This document shows positions 42,844-53,067 of a DNA stretch of 64,000 nt, piece by piece (within the stretch, counting starts at the first letter, position 1; every line of letters starts with the position of its first letter). The notes under the pieces were generated by a model, which was given only the letters and a program-made list of their open reading frames with translations, was not told the origin of the DNA and did no database searches. This DNA comes from CADEEN01 sp963816315 (GTDB lineage Bacteria > Pseudomonadota > Gammaproteobacteria > Burkholderiales > Burkholderiaceae_C). A program made the position numbers and the translations under genes. The DNA lies in contig CAWFJZ010000039.1 of the NCBI GenBank assembly GCA_963816315.1, positions 124,001-188,000 on the forward strand. Direction: 5' to 3'.

Positions 42844-43626
42844 TCACCCAGGGGCCTCATAGGTCTCGCGCAGCGCATCCGGCTGCTTGACCCAGTTCGT
42901 CAATGAGCGCTGGCAGCAATACGCCGCGGGGCCGCCCTTCGCTCGGCAACAGCCTGCCAACGGCAGACGGCATAGCAGGTTGAACGGCACACCCGCAGCG
43001 TTCTCACGGAACACGGCAATCGCGTTGACCTCGATGGGCGCCGCCAAGGGCACCTCGAAGTGGCGCCGCGCTTGGGCCAATAGGCAGGCGTCCGCGCTTC
43101 GGCCCGCGTCGCTGAGCGTCATGTGAAAACGCCAACCATCGAAGACATGAGGGTAGCCCCAGCGCCGCAGAGCGGCCATACCGCCCGCATCTTCAACCGC
43201 TGCGCCGCGAGCCTCGAGTTCGGCCGGGCAAAGCGGCTTGCGAAAGGTGTCGAGTTCGCTCACGCAGGCATCGGCCAACGCCCGCAGCGGGTGCATGGGG
43301 GCGATCGCATCGAGCGGCCGCAGCGCGATGAACTCCGCCAGGCTCGACACGGCCAGACTCGGCAGCGCGAATGACTGCCGTGCCTGCGCGAACCGTTGCA
43401 CCTGAGTCAGGAACGCCCCTTCGGACAGGCCCTCGCGCAGGCGCATCGGCGCCTTCAGCGTGGCATGAAAACCGTAGCGCCACGGCGCCGACGCGTAGGG
43501 CGGTGCACAGCCTGGGTCGGCGCTTTCGGGGTCGCGACCGAGCCAGGTGCAACCCGCCTGCCACAGCGGATGCTCGCGCACCGGAACCCAATAAATCGCG
43601 TAGCGGGGTATCGCGGGTTCGGTCAA
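42844..43626 (-). CDS. DUF1045 2H-phosphoesterase-like phosphonate-operon protein
   Basis: A 260-residue protein of the DUF1045 family, which is usually encoded in C-P lyase loci. Two H-x-[TS]-type motifs of the 2H phosphoesterase fold are present: YGFHATLKAPMRL (near residue 55) and WRFHMTLSDAGRS (near residue 170). It is divergent from phnG across a 60-bp gap. In this locus no phnP or phnN is seen, so it might process cyclic ribosyl phosphate intermediates; that is inference. Confidence 0.82.
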   Translation of the reverse strand: MTEPAIPRYAIYWVPVREHPLWQAGCTWLGRDPESADPGCAPPYASAPWRYGFHATLKAPMRLREGLSEGAFLTQVQRFAQARQSFALPSLAVSSLAEFIALRPLDAIAPMHPLRALADACVSELDTFRKPLCPAELEARGAAVEDAGGMAALRRWGYPHVFDGWRFHMTLSDAGRSADACLLAQARRHFEVPLAAPIEVNAIAVFRENAAGVPFNLLCRLPLAGCCRAKGGPAAYCCQRSLTNWVKQPDALRETYEAPG

Positions 43627-43686
43627 GAAGTTGTCACGCAGTTTGCCGACACTGCTCGATCCTAGAACGGACCCGATGACATCGCC

Positions 43687-44152
43687 GTGACCCTTGCATC
43701 AGACACCGCTCGCCGCGCCTGGCTCGCCACACTGGCGCACGCGCCGCGCGCGGAGCTGCTCGGGCTGTCGGACGATGCCGTGGGACAGCACCTGTTCGAG
43801 ACGTTGCGCGAACCCGAGGTCGGGTTGACGATGGTCCGTGCGCGCATCGACGCCACGGGCGATCGCTTCAATCTCGGCGAGGCGACGTTGACACGTTGCG
43901 TCGTGCGGCTGCGCCAGGGCGTGCCGACACCTTCGGTCGGTATCGGCTACTGCCTGGGCCGCGACGCACCGCGCGCGCGCCGCATGGCCGAGCTGGACGC
44001 GATGCTGCAGCAGCCGCTGCTTCACGAAGCGATCCAGCACGGCATCTTGCAGCCGCTCCTGGCGGAGGTCGGCGCCCGGCGTCGCGCCGAGACCGCGCGC
44101 ACCGCAAGCCACCAAGGTGGACTTCTACACGCTCCAGCCGGAGCGGGCCTGA
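43687..44152 (+). CDS. phnG: C-P lyase subunit PhnG (frameshift)
   Basis: About 154 residues, a subunit of the PhnGHIJ core that transfers the phosphonate to ribose. Landmarks are RRAWLATLAHAPRAELL, EVGLTMVRARIDATGDRFNLGEATLTRC and VGIGYCLGRDAPRARRMAELDAML. The start is a GTG at 43687. Near 44105 the frame is shifted by one inserted base (RTA then ATKVDFYTLQPERA and TGA). The corrected stop overlaps the phnH ATG (TGATG). Uncorrected, phnG and phnH appear as one fused ORF. Confidence 0.88.
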
Positions 44153-44826
44153 TGAGCGCTGCGCTGGCCAACGTCGGCAGCGGCCTGCGCGATGCCGTGC
44201 ACGGCACGCAAGCCTGCTTTCGTACCGCGCTGCAAGCCTTGTCGAATCCGGGGCGCCTCTGCGCCCTGCCCCGGGTGGCCACCGCCGGCTTGCAAGTGCC
44301 CGCAGCCTGTGAAGGCCGGGCGCCGATGGCCGAGGCCACGGCGGCGCTGTTGCTGACGCTGCTCGATGCCGAGTGCACGCTGCGCCTGCACGGCAGCCTG
44401 GCCAGCGACACGGCGCACGCCTGGCTGCGCTTTCACACCGGCGTGCGGCCGGCGCTGCCGGGCGAGAACGCTGCCTTCACGGTCGTGCGGGCGGCGGAAA
44501 TGGCGCCGTCACAGTGGGAAGCGATCGATCTGGGCAGCGACGAGGCGCCGCAGCGCGGCGGCACGCTGATCATCGAAGTGCCGGCGCTCGCCGGCGCCGA
44601 TGAGCCGCAGCGCATCGCAGCGACGACCCCGCGCGCGACGCTGGACTTGCGCGGGCCGGGCATCGAAGACGAGCGCCTGTTGGCCGTGTCGCATGTGCCA
44701 ACGTCGTTCTGGCGCTACCGCATCGGCCTGTCGCCGCGCTTTCCGCAGGGCTTCGAGTTGTTCCTGGCCAGCGGCCGCTGGCTGGCCGCGCTGCCGCGCA
44801 GCACGCGCGTGGCGTTGGACCGCTGA
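44152..44826 (+). CDS. phnH: C-P lyase subunit PhnH
   Basis: A 224-residue core C-P lyase subunit. It shows LRDAVHGTQACFRTALQALSNPGR, AAALLLTLLDAECTLRLHG-type repeats, PQRGGTLIIEVPAL and LDLRGPGIEDERLLAV, typical of PhnH. It overlaps phnG by one base and ends 1 bp before phnI. Slightly longer than E. coli PhnH (194). Confidence 0.9.
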   Translation: MSAALANVGSGLRDAVHGTQACFRTALQALSNPGRLCALPRVATAGLQVPAACEGRAPMAEATAALLLTLLDAECTLRLHGSLASDTAHAWLRFHTGVRPALPGENAAFTVVRAAEMAPSQWEAIDLGSDEAPQRGGTLIIEVPALAGADEPQRIAATTPRATLDLRGPGIEDERLLAVSHVPTSFWRYRIGLSPRFPQGFELFLASGRWLAALPRSTRVALDR

Positions 44827-44827
44827 G

Positions 44828-45949
44828 ATGTACATCGCAGTCAAAGGCGGTGAGCGCGCGATCGAAGCCTCGCGTGCATTGCTCGCTGCCGCGCGGCGCG
44901 GCGACACGGCGCTACCCGAACTCGACGTCGCGCAAATCTCGAACCAACTTCGCCTGCTGGTCGCACGCGTGATGGCCGAGGGCTCGCTCTACGACCCGGA
45001 GCTCGCCGCACTCGCGCTCAAGCAGGCGATGGGCGACGCCACCGAAGCCGCGTTCCTGCTGCGCGCCTACCGCACGACGCTGCCGCGCCTGGCCTTCACC
45101 GAGCCGGTGCAGACCGGCGCGATGCGCCTGCAACGCCGCGTCTCGGCGATCTTCAAGGATCTGCCGGGCGGTCAACTGCTCGGGCCGACGTTCGACTACA
45201 CGCAGCGCCTGCTCGACTTCTCGCTGCTGCGCAACGAGGCCACCCCCGCGCCAGCGATCACGCCGAGCGAAGCAAGCGCAGCACCCGCCGCGCCGCATGC
45301 CTTGCAAGGCCTGATCGACGAAGGCCTCGTCGAGCCGGGCACGCCGAGCCCCGGCGACCCGCCGCCGCTGGACATCACGCGCGACCCACCCGCCTATCCG
45401 CTGCCGCGCTGCGGCCGCCTGCAGATGCTGGCGCGCGCCGACGAGGGCTGGGTGCTCGGCCTGGGCTACTCGACGCAACGCGGCTACGCGCACTCGCATC
45501 CGTTCACCGGCGACATCCGCGTCGGCACGGTGGCCGTGGAGCTGATCCCCGACGAGCTCGACTTCCCCGTAGAGATCGGCGAGATCGAGCTCACCGAATG
45601 CCAGATGGTCCACCAGTTCGTCGGCAGCGCCACCGTGCCGCCGCAGTTCACGCGCGGCTACGGCCTGGTCTTCGGCCATGCCGAGCGCAAGGCGATGGCG
45701 ATGTCGCTGGTCGATCGCGCGCTGCGCGCCGACGAGTTCGGCGAGCTGTGCACGAGCCCGGCGCAGCAGCAGGAGTTCGTCCTGCCGCAGGGCGACAGCG
45801 TCGAAGCGTCGGGTTTCGTGCAGCACCTGAAGCTGCCGCACTACGTGACCTTCGAGTCGGAGCTGCAGTTGATCCGCACGCTGCGCGCGCAGGTGCAGAC
45901 GCAGGCCGAGCATGTCGCGCGTGAAGAAGCATTGGCGGTGACGCCATGA
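44828..45949 (+). CDS. phnI: C-P lyase subunit PhnI (nucleosidase)
   Basis: A 373-residue subunit. With PhnG and PhnH it swaps the adenine of ATP for a phosphonate. The start MYIAVKGGERAIEASRALLA and the blocks LALKQAMGDATEAAFLLRAYRTTLPRL, GYSTQRGYAHSHPF, TECQMVHQFVG and GYGLVFGHAERKAMAMSLVDRAL are diagnostic. The stop overlaps the phnJ start by 4 bp (ATGA). Confidence 0.94.
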   Translation: MYIAVKGGERAIEASRALLAAARRGDTALPELDVAQISNQLRLLVARVMAEGSLYDPELAALALKQAMGDATEAAFLLRAYRTTLPRLAFTEPVQTGAMRLQRRVSAIFKDLPGGQLLGPTFDYTQRLLDFSLLRNEATPAPAITPSEASAAPAAPHALQGLIDEGLVEPGTPSPGDPPPLDITRDPPAYPLPRCGRLQMLARADEGWVLGLGYSTQRGYAHSHPFTGDIRVGTVAVELIPDELDFPVEIGEIELTECQMVHQFVGSATVPPQFTRGYGLVFGHAERKAMAMSLVDRALRADEFGELCTSPAQQQEFVLPQGDSVEASGFVQHLKLPHYVTFESELQLIRTLRAQVQTQAEHVAREEALAVTP

Positions 45950-46789
45950 CGACGACGTTCTGAAGGCTACAGCTTCGCGTATCTCGACGAGCGCACCAAA
46001 CGCATGATCCGCCGCGCCATCCTGAAAGCCGTGGCCCTGCCCGGCCACCAGGTGCCGTTCGGCTCGCGCGAGATGCCGCTGGCCTACGGCTGGGGCACCG
46101 GCGGCATCCAGGTCACGGCGGCGGTGATCGGCCGCGACGATGTGTTGAAGGTCATCGACCAGGGCTCGGACGACACCACCAACGCCGTCAACATCCGCCA
46201 GTTCTTCGAGCGCACGACCGGCGTGACCAGCACCGAGCGCACGGCCGAGGCAACGCTGATCCAGACGCGGCACCGCATCCCCGAGCGGCCGTTGACCGAA
46301 GACCAGATCCTCGTCTATCAGGTGCCGCAGCCCGAGCCGCTGTACAAGTTGGAGCCGCGGCGCGCCGAAACGCAGAAGCTGCACGCAGCGCAGGAGTACG
46401 CGCTGATCAACGTCAAGCTCTACGAAGACGTGGCGCACTGGGGCCGCATCGATGCCAGCTACGACCATCCGGTGCGTATCGATGATCACTACGTGATGTC
46501 GCCCTCGCCGATCCCGAGCTTCGACAACCCGAAGATGGACCGCATGCCGGCGCTGCAACTCTTCGGCGCCGGCCGCGAGAAGCGCCTCTACGCGGTGCCG
46601 CCGTTCACCAGCGTTAAGAGCCTGGACTTCGAAGACCACCCGTTCGCGATTCCCAGGCAAGAACATGCCTGCACGCTGTGCGGCTGCACGACGAGCTTTC
46701 TCGACGAAGTGCTGCGCGACGGCGGCGAGCGCTTGTGGACCTGCTCCGACACCGACTGGTGCCGCGAGCAGCGCGAGGCGAGCGCGTGA
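45946..46789 (+). CDS. phnJ: C-P lyase catalytic subunit PhnJ (frameshift)
   Basis: The radical-SAM C-P lyase subunit, about 280 residues, the normal length. The cluster Cys residues are in CTLCGCTTSF and WTCSDTDWC. GTGGIQVTAAVIGRDDVLKVIDQGSDDTTNAVNIRQFFERTTGV is the conserved core. An inserted T near 45961 makes an early TGA after MTTTF; removing it gives MTTTFEGYSFAYLDERTKRMIRRA, the true N-terminus. Without correction only a start at 46004 remains, which would lose about 20 conserved residues. Confidence 0.92.
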
Positions 46790-47583
46790 CGAGCCGCCAC
46801 GACAGCGCGCTGCTGCGCATTCACGACCTCTCCTATCGCTTCGACGGCGCGCGCGACGGCGCCTTCGCCGTGCGTTCGGCGGCGCTCGACGTGCATGCCG
46901 GCGAGGTGATCGCCGTCGTCGGCGAATCGGGTTCCGGCAAGACGACGCTGCTGCGCTGCATCGCCGGCCGCCTGGCGCCGACGGCCGGCAGCGTGCACTA
47001 CCGCGACGCCGCCGGCCACTGGCTCGACGTGCACGCGCTGTCCGAGCGCGAACGCCGCCTGCTCGCGCGCACCGAGTGGGGTTATGTCGAGCAGCAGGCC
47101 GGCGACGGGCTGCGACTGGACGTCAGCGCCGGCGCCAACGTCAGCGAGCGGCTGATGGGCCAGGGCATTCGCCACTACGGACGCTTGCGCACGCGGGCAC
47201 AGCGCTGGATGCAGCGGGTGGAGCTCGACACCGCGCGCATCGACGACGCACCGCGCGACTTTTCCGGCGGCATGCGCCAGCGCCTGCAGATCGCGCGCAA
47301 CCTGGTGACGCGGCCGCGCCTGGTGCTGATGGACGAGCCGACCTCGGGGCTCGACGTCTCGGTGCAGGCGAAGTTGCTCGACCTGATCCGCCTGCTCGTC
47401 GCGCGCATGCACCTCGCGGCCGTGATCGTGACGCACGACCTCGGCGTGGCGCGGCTGCTCGCGCACCGCACCGTCGTCATGCGCCACGGCGCGATCGTCG
47501 AGCAGGGCCTGACCGACCGCGTGCTCGACGACCCGCAGCACGCCTACACGCAACTGCTCGTCTCGTCGGTGGTGGCGCCATGA
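46786..47583 (+). CDS. phnK: C-P lyase ABC-type ATPase PhnK
   Basis: A 265-residue ATPase that binds the C-P lyase core. Walker A is GESGSGKTTLLRC, the signature is DFSGGMRQRLQIARNL and Walker B LVLMDEPTSGLDV. The GTG start at 46786 overlaps the phnJ stop (GTGA); the phnK stop overlaps the phnL ATG (ATGA). Confidence 0.93.
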   Translation: MTSRHDSALLRIHDLSYRFDGARDGAFAVRSAALDVHAGEVIAVVGESGSGKTTLLRCIAGRLAPTAGSVHYRDAAGHWLDVHALSERERRLLARTEWGYVEQQAGDGLRLDVSAGANVSERLMGQGIRHYGRLRTRAQRWMQRVELDTARIDDAPRDFSGGMRQRLQIARNLVTRPRLVLMDEPTSGLDVSVQAKLLDLIRLLVARMHLAAVIVTHDLGVARLLAHRTVVMRHGAIVEQGLTDRVLDDPQHAYTQLLVSSVVAP

Positions 47584-48354
47584 AGCGTGACGCGCAACCT
47601 GCCGAGCCGGTGCTGCGCGTCACGCGCCTGCACAAACGTTTCACGCTGCACCTGCGCGGCGGCGCCGAGCTGCAGGTGCTGCACGACGTCTCGCTCGACG
47701 TTGACGCCGGCGAATGCGTGGCCCTGGTCGGCCCGTCGGGCCAGGGCAAGAGCACGCTCATCAAGTGCCTCTACGGCAACTACGGCATCGACAGCGGCGC
47801 GGCGTGGCTGCAATCGCACCGCGGCGCGATCGAACTCGGCGCTGCGTCGCCGCAGCAACTGCGCGAACTGCGGCGCCGCGACATCGCCTACGTCAGCCAG
47901 TTCCTGCGTGCGCTGCCGCGCGTTTCGGCGCTCGACATCGTGGCCGAGCGCGCGCTCGAAGCGCAAGACGGCGATGGCGCTGCCGAAGCAATCGAAGACC
48001 TCGACGCCGAGCCGGCCGGCGCCGCGGCGGCGCGCGACGCCGCGGCGACACTGTTCGCGCGCCTGAACCTGCCGCAAGCCGCTGTGGTCGCTGCCGCCGG
48101 CCACGTTTTCCGGCGGCGAGCAGCAGCGCGTCAACATCGCGCGCGGCCTCGTCGTGCCGTCGCGCCTGTTGCTGCTCGATGAGCCGACGGCGTCGCTCGA
48201 CGCGGCCAACCGGCGCGTCGTCATCGAGCTCATCGAGCAGGCGCGTGACCGCGGCGCGGCGGTGGTCGGCATCTTTCACGACGAAGAGGTGCGCGCCGCG
48301 GTGGCCACACGCTGCGTGCGCCTGACCGAGAGTGGCGTGCACGATGAAGCATGA
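47580..48354 (+). CDS. phnL: C-P lyase ABC-type ATPase PhnL (frameshift)
   Basis: About 257 residues. Walker A is GPSGQGKSTLIKCLYGNYGID, the Q-loop region RDIAYVSQFLRALPRVSALDIVAER, the signature FSGGEQQRVNIARGL and Walker B LLLLDEPTASLDA. The frame breaks near 48083 (LPQA then LWSLPPATFSGGEQQ); the span is a multiple of three plus one, consistent with one inserted base. The phnM start lies inside its 3' end (11-bp overlap). Confidence 0.9.
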
Positions 48355-49490
48355 ACTCGTGCTGACGCACGCCCGCGTCGTGCTCGCCAACGAAGTGCTG
48401 AACGATGCCACCGTCGTCGTGCGCGACGGCTACATCGCCGACGTGAGCGAGTCGCCGAGCGCGCTGGCGCGGGCGCAGGACCTGCAAGGCGATTGGCTGC
48501 TGCCGGGCCTGGTGGAGGTGCACACCGACAACCTCGAGCGCCACGTGATGCCGCGGCCCAAGGTCACCTTTCCGATGGAAAGCGCGATGCAATCGCACGA
48601 CGCCGAGATCGCCGCCGCCGGCATCACGACCGTGCTCGACGCGATCGGCGTCGGCGACCCCTACGGCGACGGCTTTCGCTCGCACGACCAGAGCGCGCTG
48701 CTGGCCGTGCTCGACCGCCTGGAGAGCGCCGGCGTGCTGCGCGCCGACCACCTGATCCACGTGCGCTGCGAGCTGCCGGCGGGCAACGCCCGCGAGCTGT
48801 TCGAGCCGTTTGCGGGGCACCGCCGCCTGGCGCTGATCTCGCTGATGGACCACACGCCGGGCCAGCGGCAATGGACGGACATCGATTTCGCGCGCATCTA
48901 CTACACCGGCAAGAAGGGCTGGAGCGAGGCCCAGTTCGAGCGCGAACTTCAGCTCGCGCCGCAGCGCCAGGCCGAACATGCGCAGCCCAACCGCGACTGG
49001 TTCGCGCAGTTTCGCGCGCCAGCACCAAATCGCGCTGGCCACGCACGACGACACGACGCCGGCGCATGTCGATGAAGCGCTGGCCCTCGGCGCGTCGATG
49101 AGCGAGTTCCCGACGACGATGGCCGCCGCACGGCGCGCGCGCGAACAGGGCCTGGCGACGGTGGCCGGCGCGCCCAACGTCGTGCGCGGCGGCTCGCACT
49201 CGGGCAACGTCGCCGCGCTCGACCTGGCGCGCGAGGGCGTACTCGATGCGCTGTCGAGCGACTACGTGCCGTCGAGCCTGCTGCAGGCGGCGTGGCGGCT
49301 GCGCGAAGACGCCGGCTACTCGCCGAGCGAGGCCGTGGCGCTCGTCAGCTCGCGGCCCGCGCGCGCCTGCGGCCTGCACGACCGCGGCGAAATCCACCCC
49401 GGCCTGCGCGGCGACCTCGTGCGCGTGGTCAACCTCGGCAACGTGCCCGCAGTGCGCGAGGTGTGGCGCGCGGGGCGGCGCGTGGCTTGA
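48344..49490 (+). CDS. phnM: C-P lyase pathway triphosphate diphosphatase PhnM (frameshift)
   Basis: About 381 residues, an amidohydrolase-fold enzyme that removes pyrophosphate from alkylphosphonate ribosyl triphosphate. The HxD-type metal motif is GLVEVHTDNLERHVMPRP; AGITTVLDAIGVGDPYGDGFRS, LISLMDHTPGQRQW and IALATHDDTTPAHVDEAL follow. The frame breaks near 49013 (DWFAQF then ARQHQIALATHDD) by one inserted base in a TTT run. It is the last phn gene on this strand. Confidence 0.9.
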
Positions 49491-49653
49491 GGCGGGGGTG
49501 AGGTCGGGCGGTCGCTCGAGTGCAGTCCCGCGTCTAACCCGCCCTTCGACAACTGCGAAATGGTTACCGATGAAGCAAGTCGGCCGCCGAACTTGCGCTT
49601 GTCCACATTCAGAATGCGTCGCACCTAGCAAGCAGTACGCGAGGAGCAGCTAC

Positions 49654-52600
49654 GTGAATGCGAGAGTGCCTAGTGGGTTGGAAGTGCGGATACCTTCGAG
49701 GCTGCGCGTGGGATCGTCGGTCACGATGATCAGCCGCTCGGGAATGGGCTGCGAGCTGAAGGGCAATGCGGCGGTGGTGCTGGCCTGGGTCGTGCTGGAA
49801 GGCCGTGCGGATCGGCGGCGGATGTCGGCGCTGCTGTGGCCAGAGTCCGACCCCGCGCAGGCGCGCAGCAACCTGAGGGTGTTGACGCACCGCATCAACC
49901 AGCGGTTCGGCAGCGAGCTGCTGGTGGGAACAGAGCACCTGGAACTCGACGGGTCGCTGGCGCAAGTCGAGTTGCACGACGCCGATGCGGTGCTGGCCGC
50001 ATTGGCGGCAGGCGGAGCCGCACGCTGCGAACTGCTGGCCGAAGCCGGCGTGGAGGCCCACGCGGGCGAGGATCTGCTTGCCTGGTTGGGGAGCGCGCGC
50101 AAGCGGCTGAAGCAAGCGCAACTCGCACAACTGGGCGAGGCATTGACCGAAGCGTTCGCCCTCGCGCGGCACGCTCGCGCCATGGCGCTGGCCAGAGCCT
50201 GCGTGCAACTCGATCCGTTGAGCGAGCATCAGCATCGGCGGCTGATGGAGGTGCTGGCGCGCGCAGGCGACCGCGCGGCGGCACTGTCCGCGTACGAGGA
50301 CTGCAAAGCGCTGTTCAAGCAGCACCTGGGCGTGCTGCCCGGCGAGCAGACGCGCATGGTGCAGTTGCGCATTCTCCAGCAGCAGGCCTTGGGCGCCACT
50401 CAAGGAGGGCAGCCGTTGCCAGGGCCAGACGCCGAAGAGCCTACGACACCATCTGCTGCAGCGCGCCAGCCACTCGTCGAACGTGAAGCGGTGTTGGCCC
50501 AAGCACGGGCGGCGCTCGGGCAAGGCGTGCATGTGGTGGTGCAGGGTGAGCCTGGGGTGGGCAAGACGCGGCTGTTGCGTCGGCTGGCGGCGATGACTGA
50601 AGGTCAGACGGAGCATGTGGCGCTGCATGCTGCACTCGAACAGGAGCCGTATGCGGCGCTGGCGCAACTGCTGCAGGAGGTCCAGCCGCGGCGCAGGCCC
50701 CGCGTCGGCATGGCCGAGCAGGTCGAGCTGGCCCGCCTGGCGCCGTTGGCCTTTGCCGAGGTCAAGCCGAGCGAAGCGGCGCTGTCGGCGCCACGGCTGC
50801 ACGCGGCGCTGCGGCACTGGTTCGCGCGCCTGGGCGATGCGGGGGTGCGGGTGCTGGTGCTGGACGATGTGCAGTACGCCGATGCGGCGTCGCAGGCGGC
50901 GTTTTCGTCCTTGCTGGAAAGCGCAGCCGTTGCCGGCGAACGCGCCCCGGCCCTGTTGATGGCGCACCGCAGCGCGGAGGTCCAGGCGGTGCTGGATAAC
51001 GCGGTGACGCAGGCACAAGCGCAGCACAGGGCGCAGCGCATGGAGCTGCCCCGGCTGTCGCTGTCGGGCGTGCAGGCGCTACTGGCGGCGATGGATGCGG
51101 CGCCGCGCACGGACCAAGCCGGTGCGTTGGCGCAGCATCTGCACAAGCGCACGGGCGGCAACCCGCTGTTCGTGATCGAGCTGGCGCGACAAGCGCTGGA
51201 GCAGGGCGAAGCCTGCGGCACAGCCGATCTGCAGGCCCTGCTGGGCGCCAGGCTCCAGCGCTGCAGCGCGACCGCGCAGCAGCTGGCCGCGGTGGCTGCC
51301 GTGGCGCCCGAGCACTTCACGGTCGAGTTGGCCGCGGCGGTGTCGGAGCACACGGCGCTGGCGCTGATGCCCGCATGGCGCGAGCTGGAACAACGCGGGC
51401 TGTTCGCGGGGCAGGGGCTGGCACATGACCTGATCCAGGACGCTGTGCTGGCGGCACTGCCGCGGCCGATCCTGCGGGTGCTGCATGAGCAGGTTGCCCA
51501 GTACCTCGAAGGCCAGGGCATGCAGGGCACTTCGGTGCTGAGGCACTGGTTGGCTGCAGACGCCGCCGATCGCGCGCTGCCGCATGCGGTGCACCAGCTC
51601 TACAACGTCAGCGCCGCAGGGCTGCCCACCGCGCAGCAAGAGCTCGCGATGCTCGATCTGCTCGAACGCGCCAGCGACGAGGCACTGATGGCCCACCTGT
51701 GGCGTACGGCAGAGGTCGGCGACAGCGTGGGCGAGTTCGTGCCCGACGAGATCTGGTGCCGTGTTCGTGCATTGCGGGAGCGCGTGGATCGTCTGCCGGG
51801 GCGAACCGGCGCCGCGGCCTGGATCGCCTTCGAAACTGCGCGCAGTCGCAGGGTCATCGACTTGTCCCCCAAGGCCGCCTACGAAGTCCTGGAGCCCGCC
51901 GCCGCACGGATGCCGGAACGCGGCATCGAGCGCGCATTCGTGGAACACGAGCTGGCCGCGCACGCGGTCAGCCTGACCGGCATGCCACACGCGCACCTGC
52001 GCCGCGCCCGTCATGCGTTGGCAGGGCTGCCCGATGTGCCTTCGGTCAACCGCGTGCGCATGCAGAACGATCACCAGTTCGGCATCTACGTCAACCCGGT
52101 CGAGGGCATCAAGACCCAGGCTGCCCGCTGGCGATTCGCCCGGCAGCGGCAAGACATGGCCACCGTTGCCGACGCGTCTGCACTCATCGGCCGCCTGCAA
52201 GCGTTCCTCGGCAACGTCACGCGATCCATGAATCACTACGTCCGGGCGGCGCGGGTGCGATCGGCGGGCGGCGAAGACACCCAGCCCTTCGCGGATCCGT
52301 TGCTTGTCGGCAAGATTGCATTGAGTGCCGGGCACTACGCGCTGTCGCATCAACTGCTGATGTCCGTTGACGGCCAGATTGCGCGGCTGCAGCGCTTGAT
52401 CTATCTGGCGCTACTCCACCTGCGCATGGGCAACCTGCGACAAGCCCAGGCACAGCTCGGCCAAGTCAGCCCCGAGGCGCTGCGCGAACACTTCGCCACC
52501 CAGGTCGTCCATGGGCACGCGCGTGCGGAGCTCGACCGGCTGGAAGGAAGCGACCCTTTGCCACGCCTACAGCAGCAGTTGGAATGGGCGCGGGAATTCG

Positions 52601-53067
52601 GAGTGAGCGGCGTCAACCTGGAGCTGTTGGCGTGGGAGATCACCCTGCACACCCAGCCCCTGGCCGAGCGGCTGGCTGGCGCCAACGCCTTGCTGGCACA
52701 ACTGCGGCGCCACAACGTCGGCGGCTACAAACTGGCAAAACCCTTGCTCGAGATTGCCGAGGTCTGCGCGGAAGCCGAAGCCCCGCAGTGGGCCTCTGCG
52801 GCGGCCGAATCCGCCCGGCTGCTGCGGCGCGGCTGCACCAACGCCCTGCTCTATCTTCCCGAGGGACTTGTGCGCTGCGCACGGTTGATCCGGCGTCGCG
52901 ATGCGCGCGAGGCCGACGCCCTGGTGCATGTGGCGCAGCGCTGGGTGCGCCACGCGCTGCAGCGCCTGCCGCCGGGGGCCGAAGAAGGCTTCACACGCCA
53001 CGTGGTGGTGAACCGCCTGCTGCTGGACAGCGACGAACAAGCCGTTTATCTGCAGCCCCTGCGTTGA
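49654..53067 (+). CDS. SARP/AfsR-like regulator with AAA ATPase and TPR-like region
   Basis: A 1137-residue regulator. N-terminus (1-90): winged-helix DNA-binding segment, VVLAWVVLEGRADRRRMSALLWPESDPAQARSNLRVLTHRINQRFG. Residues ~100-235: bacterial transcriptional activation domain (helical repeats, LDPLSEHQHRRLMEVLARAGDRAAALSAYEDC). Residues ~270-480: STAND/AAA ATPase with Walker A QGEPGVGKTRLLRRL and Walker B VRVLVLDDVQYAD. The C-terminal half is helical and TPR-like. The GTG start at 49654 has GAGGAG eight bases upstream. It lies 163 bp after phnM and 157 bp before the DUF1800 gene, same strand; it may control the exported DUF1800/DUF1501 pair rather than phn. Confidence 0.85.
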   Translation: MNARVPSGLEVRIPSRLRVGSSVTMISRSGMGCELKGNAAVVLAWVVLEGRADRRRMSALLWPESDPAQARSNLRVLTHRINQRFGSELLVGTEHLELDGSLAQVELHDADAVLAALAAGGAARCELLAEAGVEAHAGEDLLAWLGSARKRLKQAQLAQLGEALTEAFALARHARAMALARACVQLDPLSEHQHRRLMEVLARAGDRAAALSAYEDCKALFKQHLGVLPGEQTRMVQLRILQQQALGATQGGQPLPGPDAEEPTTPSAAARQPLVEREAVLAQARAALGQGVHVVVQGEPGVGKTRLLRRLAAMTEGQTEHVALHAALEQEPYAALAQLLQEVQPRRRPRVGMAEQVELARLAPLAFAEVKPSEAALSAPRLHAALRHWFARLGDAGVRVLVLDDVQYADAASQAAFSSLLESAAVAGERAPALLMAHRSAEVQAVLDNAVTQAQAQHRAQRMELPRLSLSGVQALLAAMDAAPRTDQAGALAQHLHKRTGGNPLFVIELARQALEQGEACGTADLQALLGARLQRCSATAQQLAAVAAVAPEHFTVELAAAVSEHTALALMPAWRELEQRGLFAGQGLAHDLIQDAVLAALPRPILRVLHEQVAQYLEGQGMQGTSVLRHWLAADAADRALPHAVHQLYNVSAAGLPTAQQELAMLDLLERASDEALMAHLWRTAEVGDSVGEFVPDEIWCRVRALRERVDRLPGRTGAAAWIAFETARSRRVIDLSPKAAYEVLEPAAARMPERGIERAFVEHELAAHAVSLTGMPHAHLRRARHALAGLPDVPSVNRVRMQNDHQFGIYVNPVEGIKTQAARWRFARQRQDMATVADASALIGRLQAFLGNVTRSMNHYVRAARVRSAGGEDTQPFADPLLVGKIALSAGHYALSHQLLMSVDGQIARLQRLIYLALLHLRMGNLRQAQAQLGQVSPEALREHFATQVVHGHARAELDRLEGSDPLPRLQQQLEWAREFGVSGVNLELLAWEITLHTQPLAERLAGANALLAQLRRHNVGGYKLAKPLLEIAEVCAEAEAPQWASAAAESARLLRRGCTNALLYLPEGLVRCARLIRRRDAREADALVHVAQRWVRHALQRLPPGAEEGFTRHVVVNRLLLDSDEQAVYLQPLR

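Noticed and set aside
43687..44826. PhnG-PhnH fusion protein of 379 residues
   Set aside because: The linker is out-of-frame PhnG sequence. Dropping one base restores the PhnG C-terminus (ATKVDFYTLQPERA) and a stop overlapping the phnH ATG.
49491..49653. Gene or promoter elements between phnM and the SARP-like regulator
   Set aside because: Only the GAGGAG ribosome site of the regulator is convincing; no hairpin, operator or small ORF with a start site was seen.
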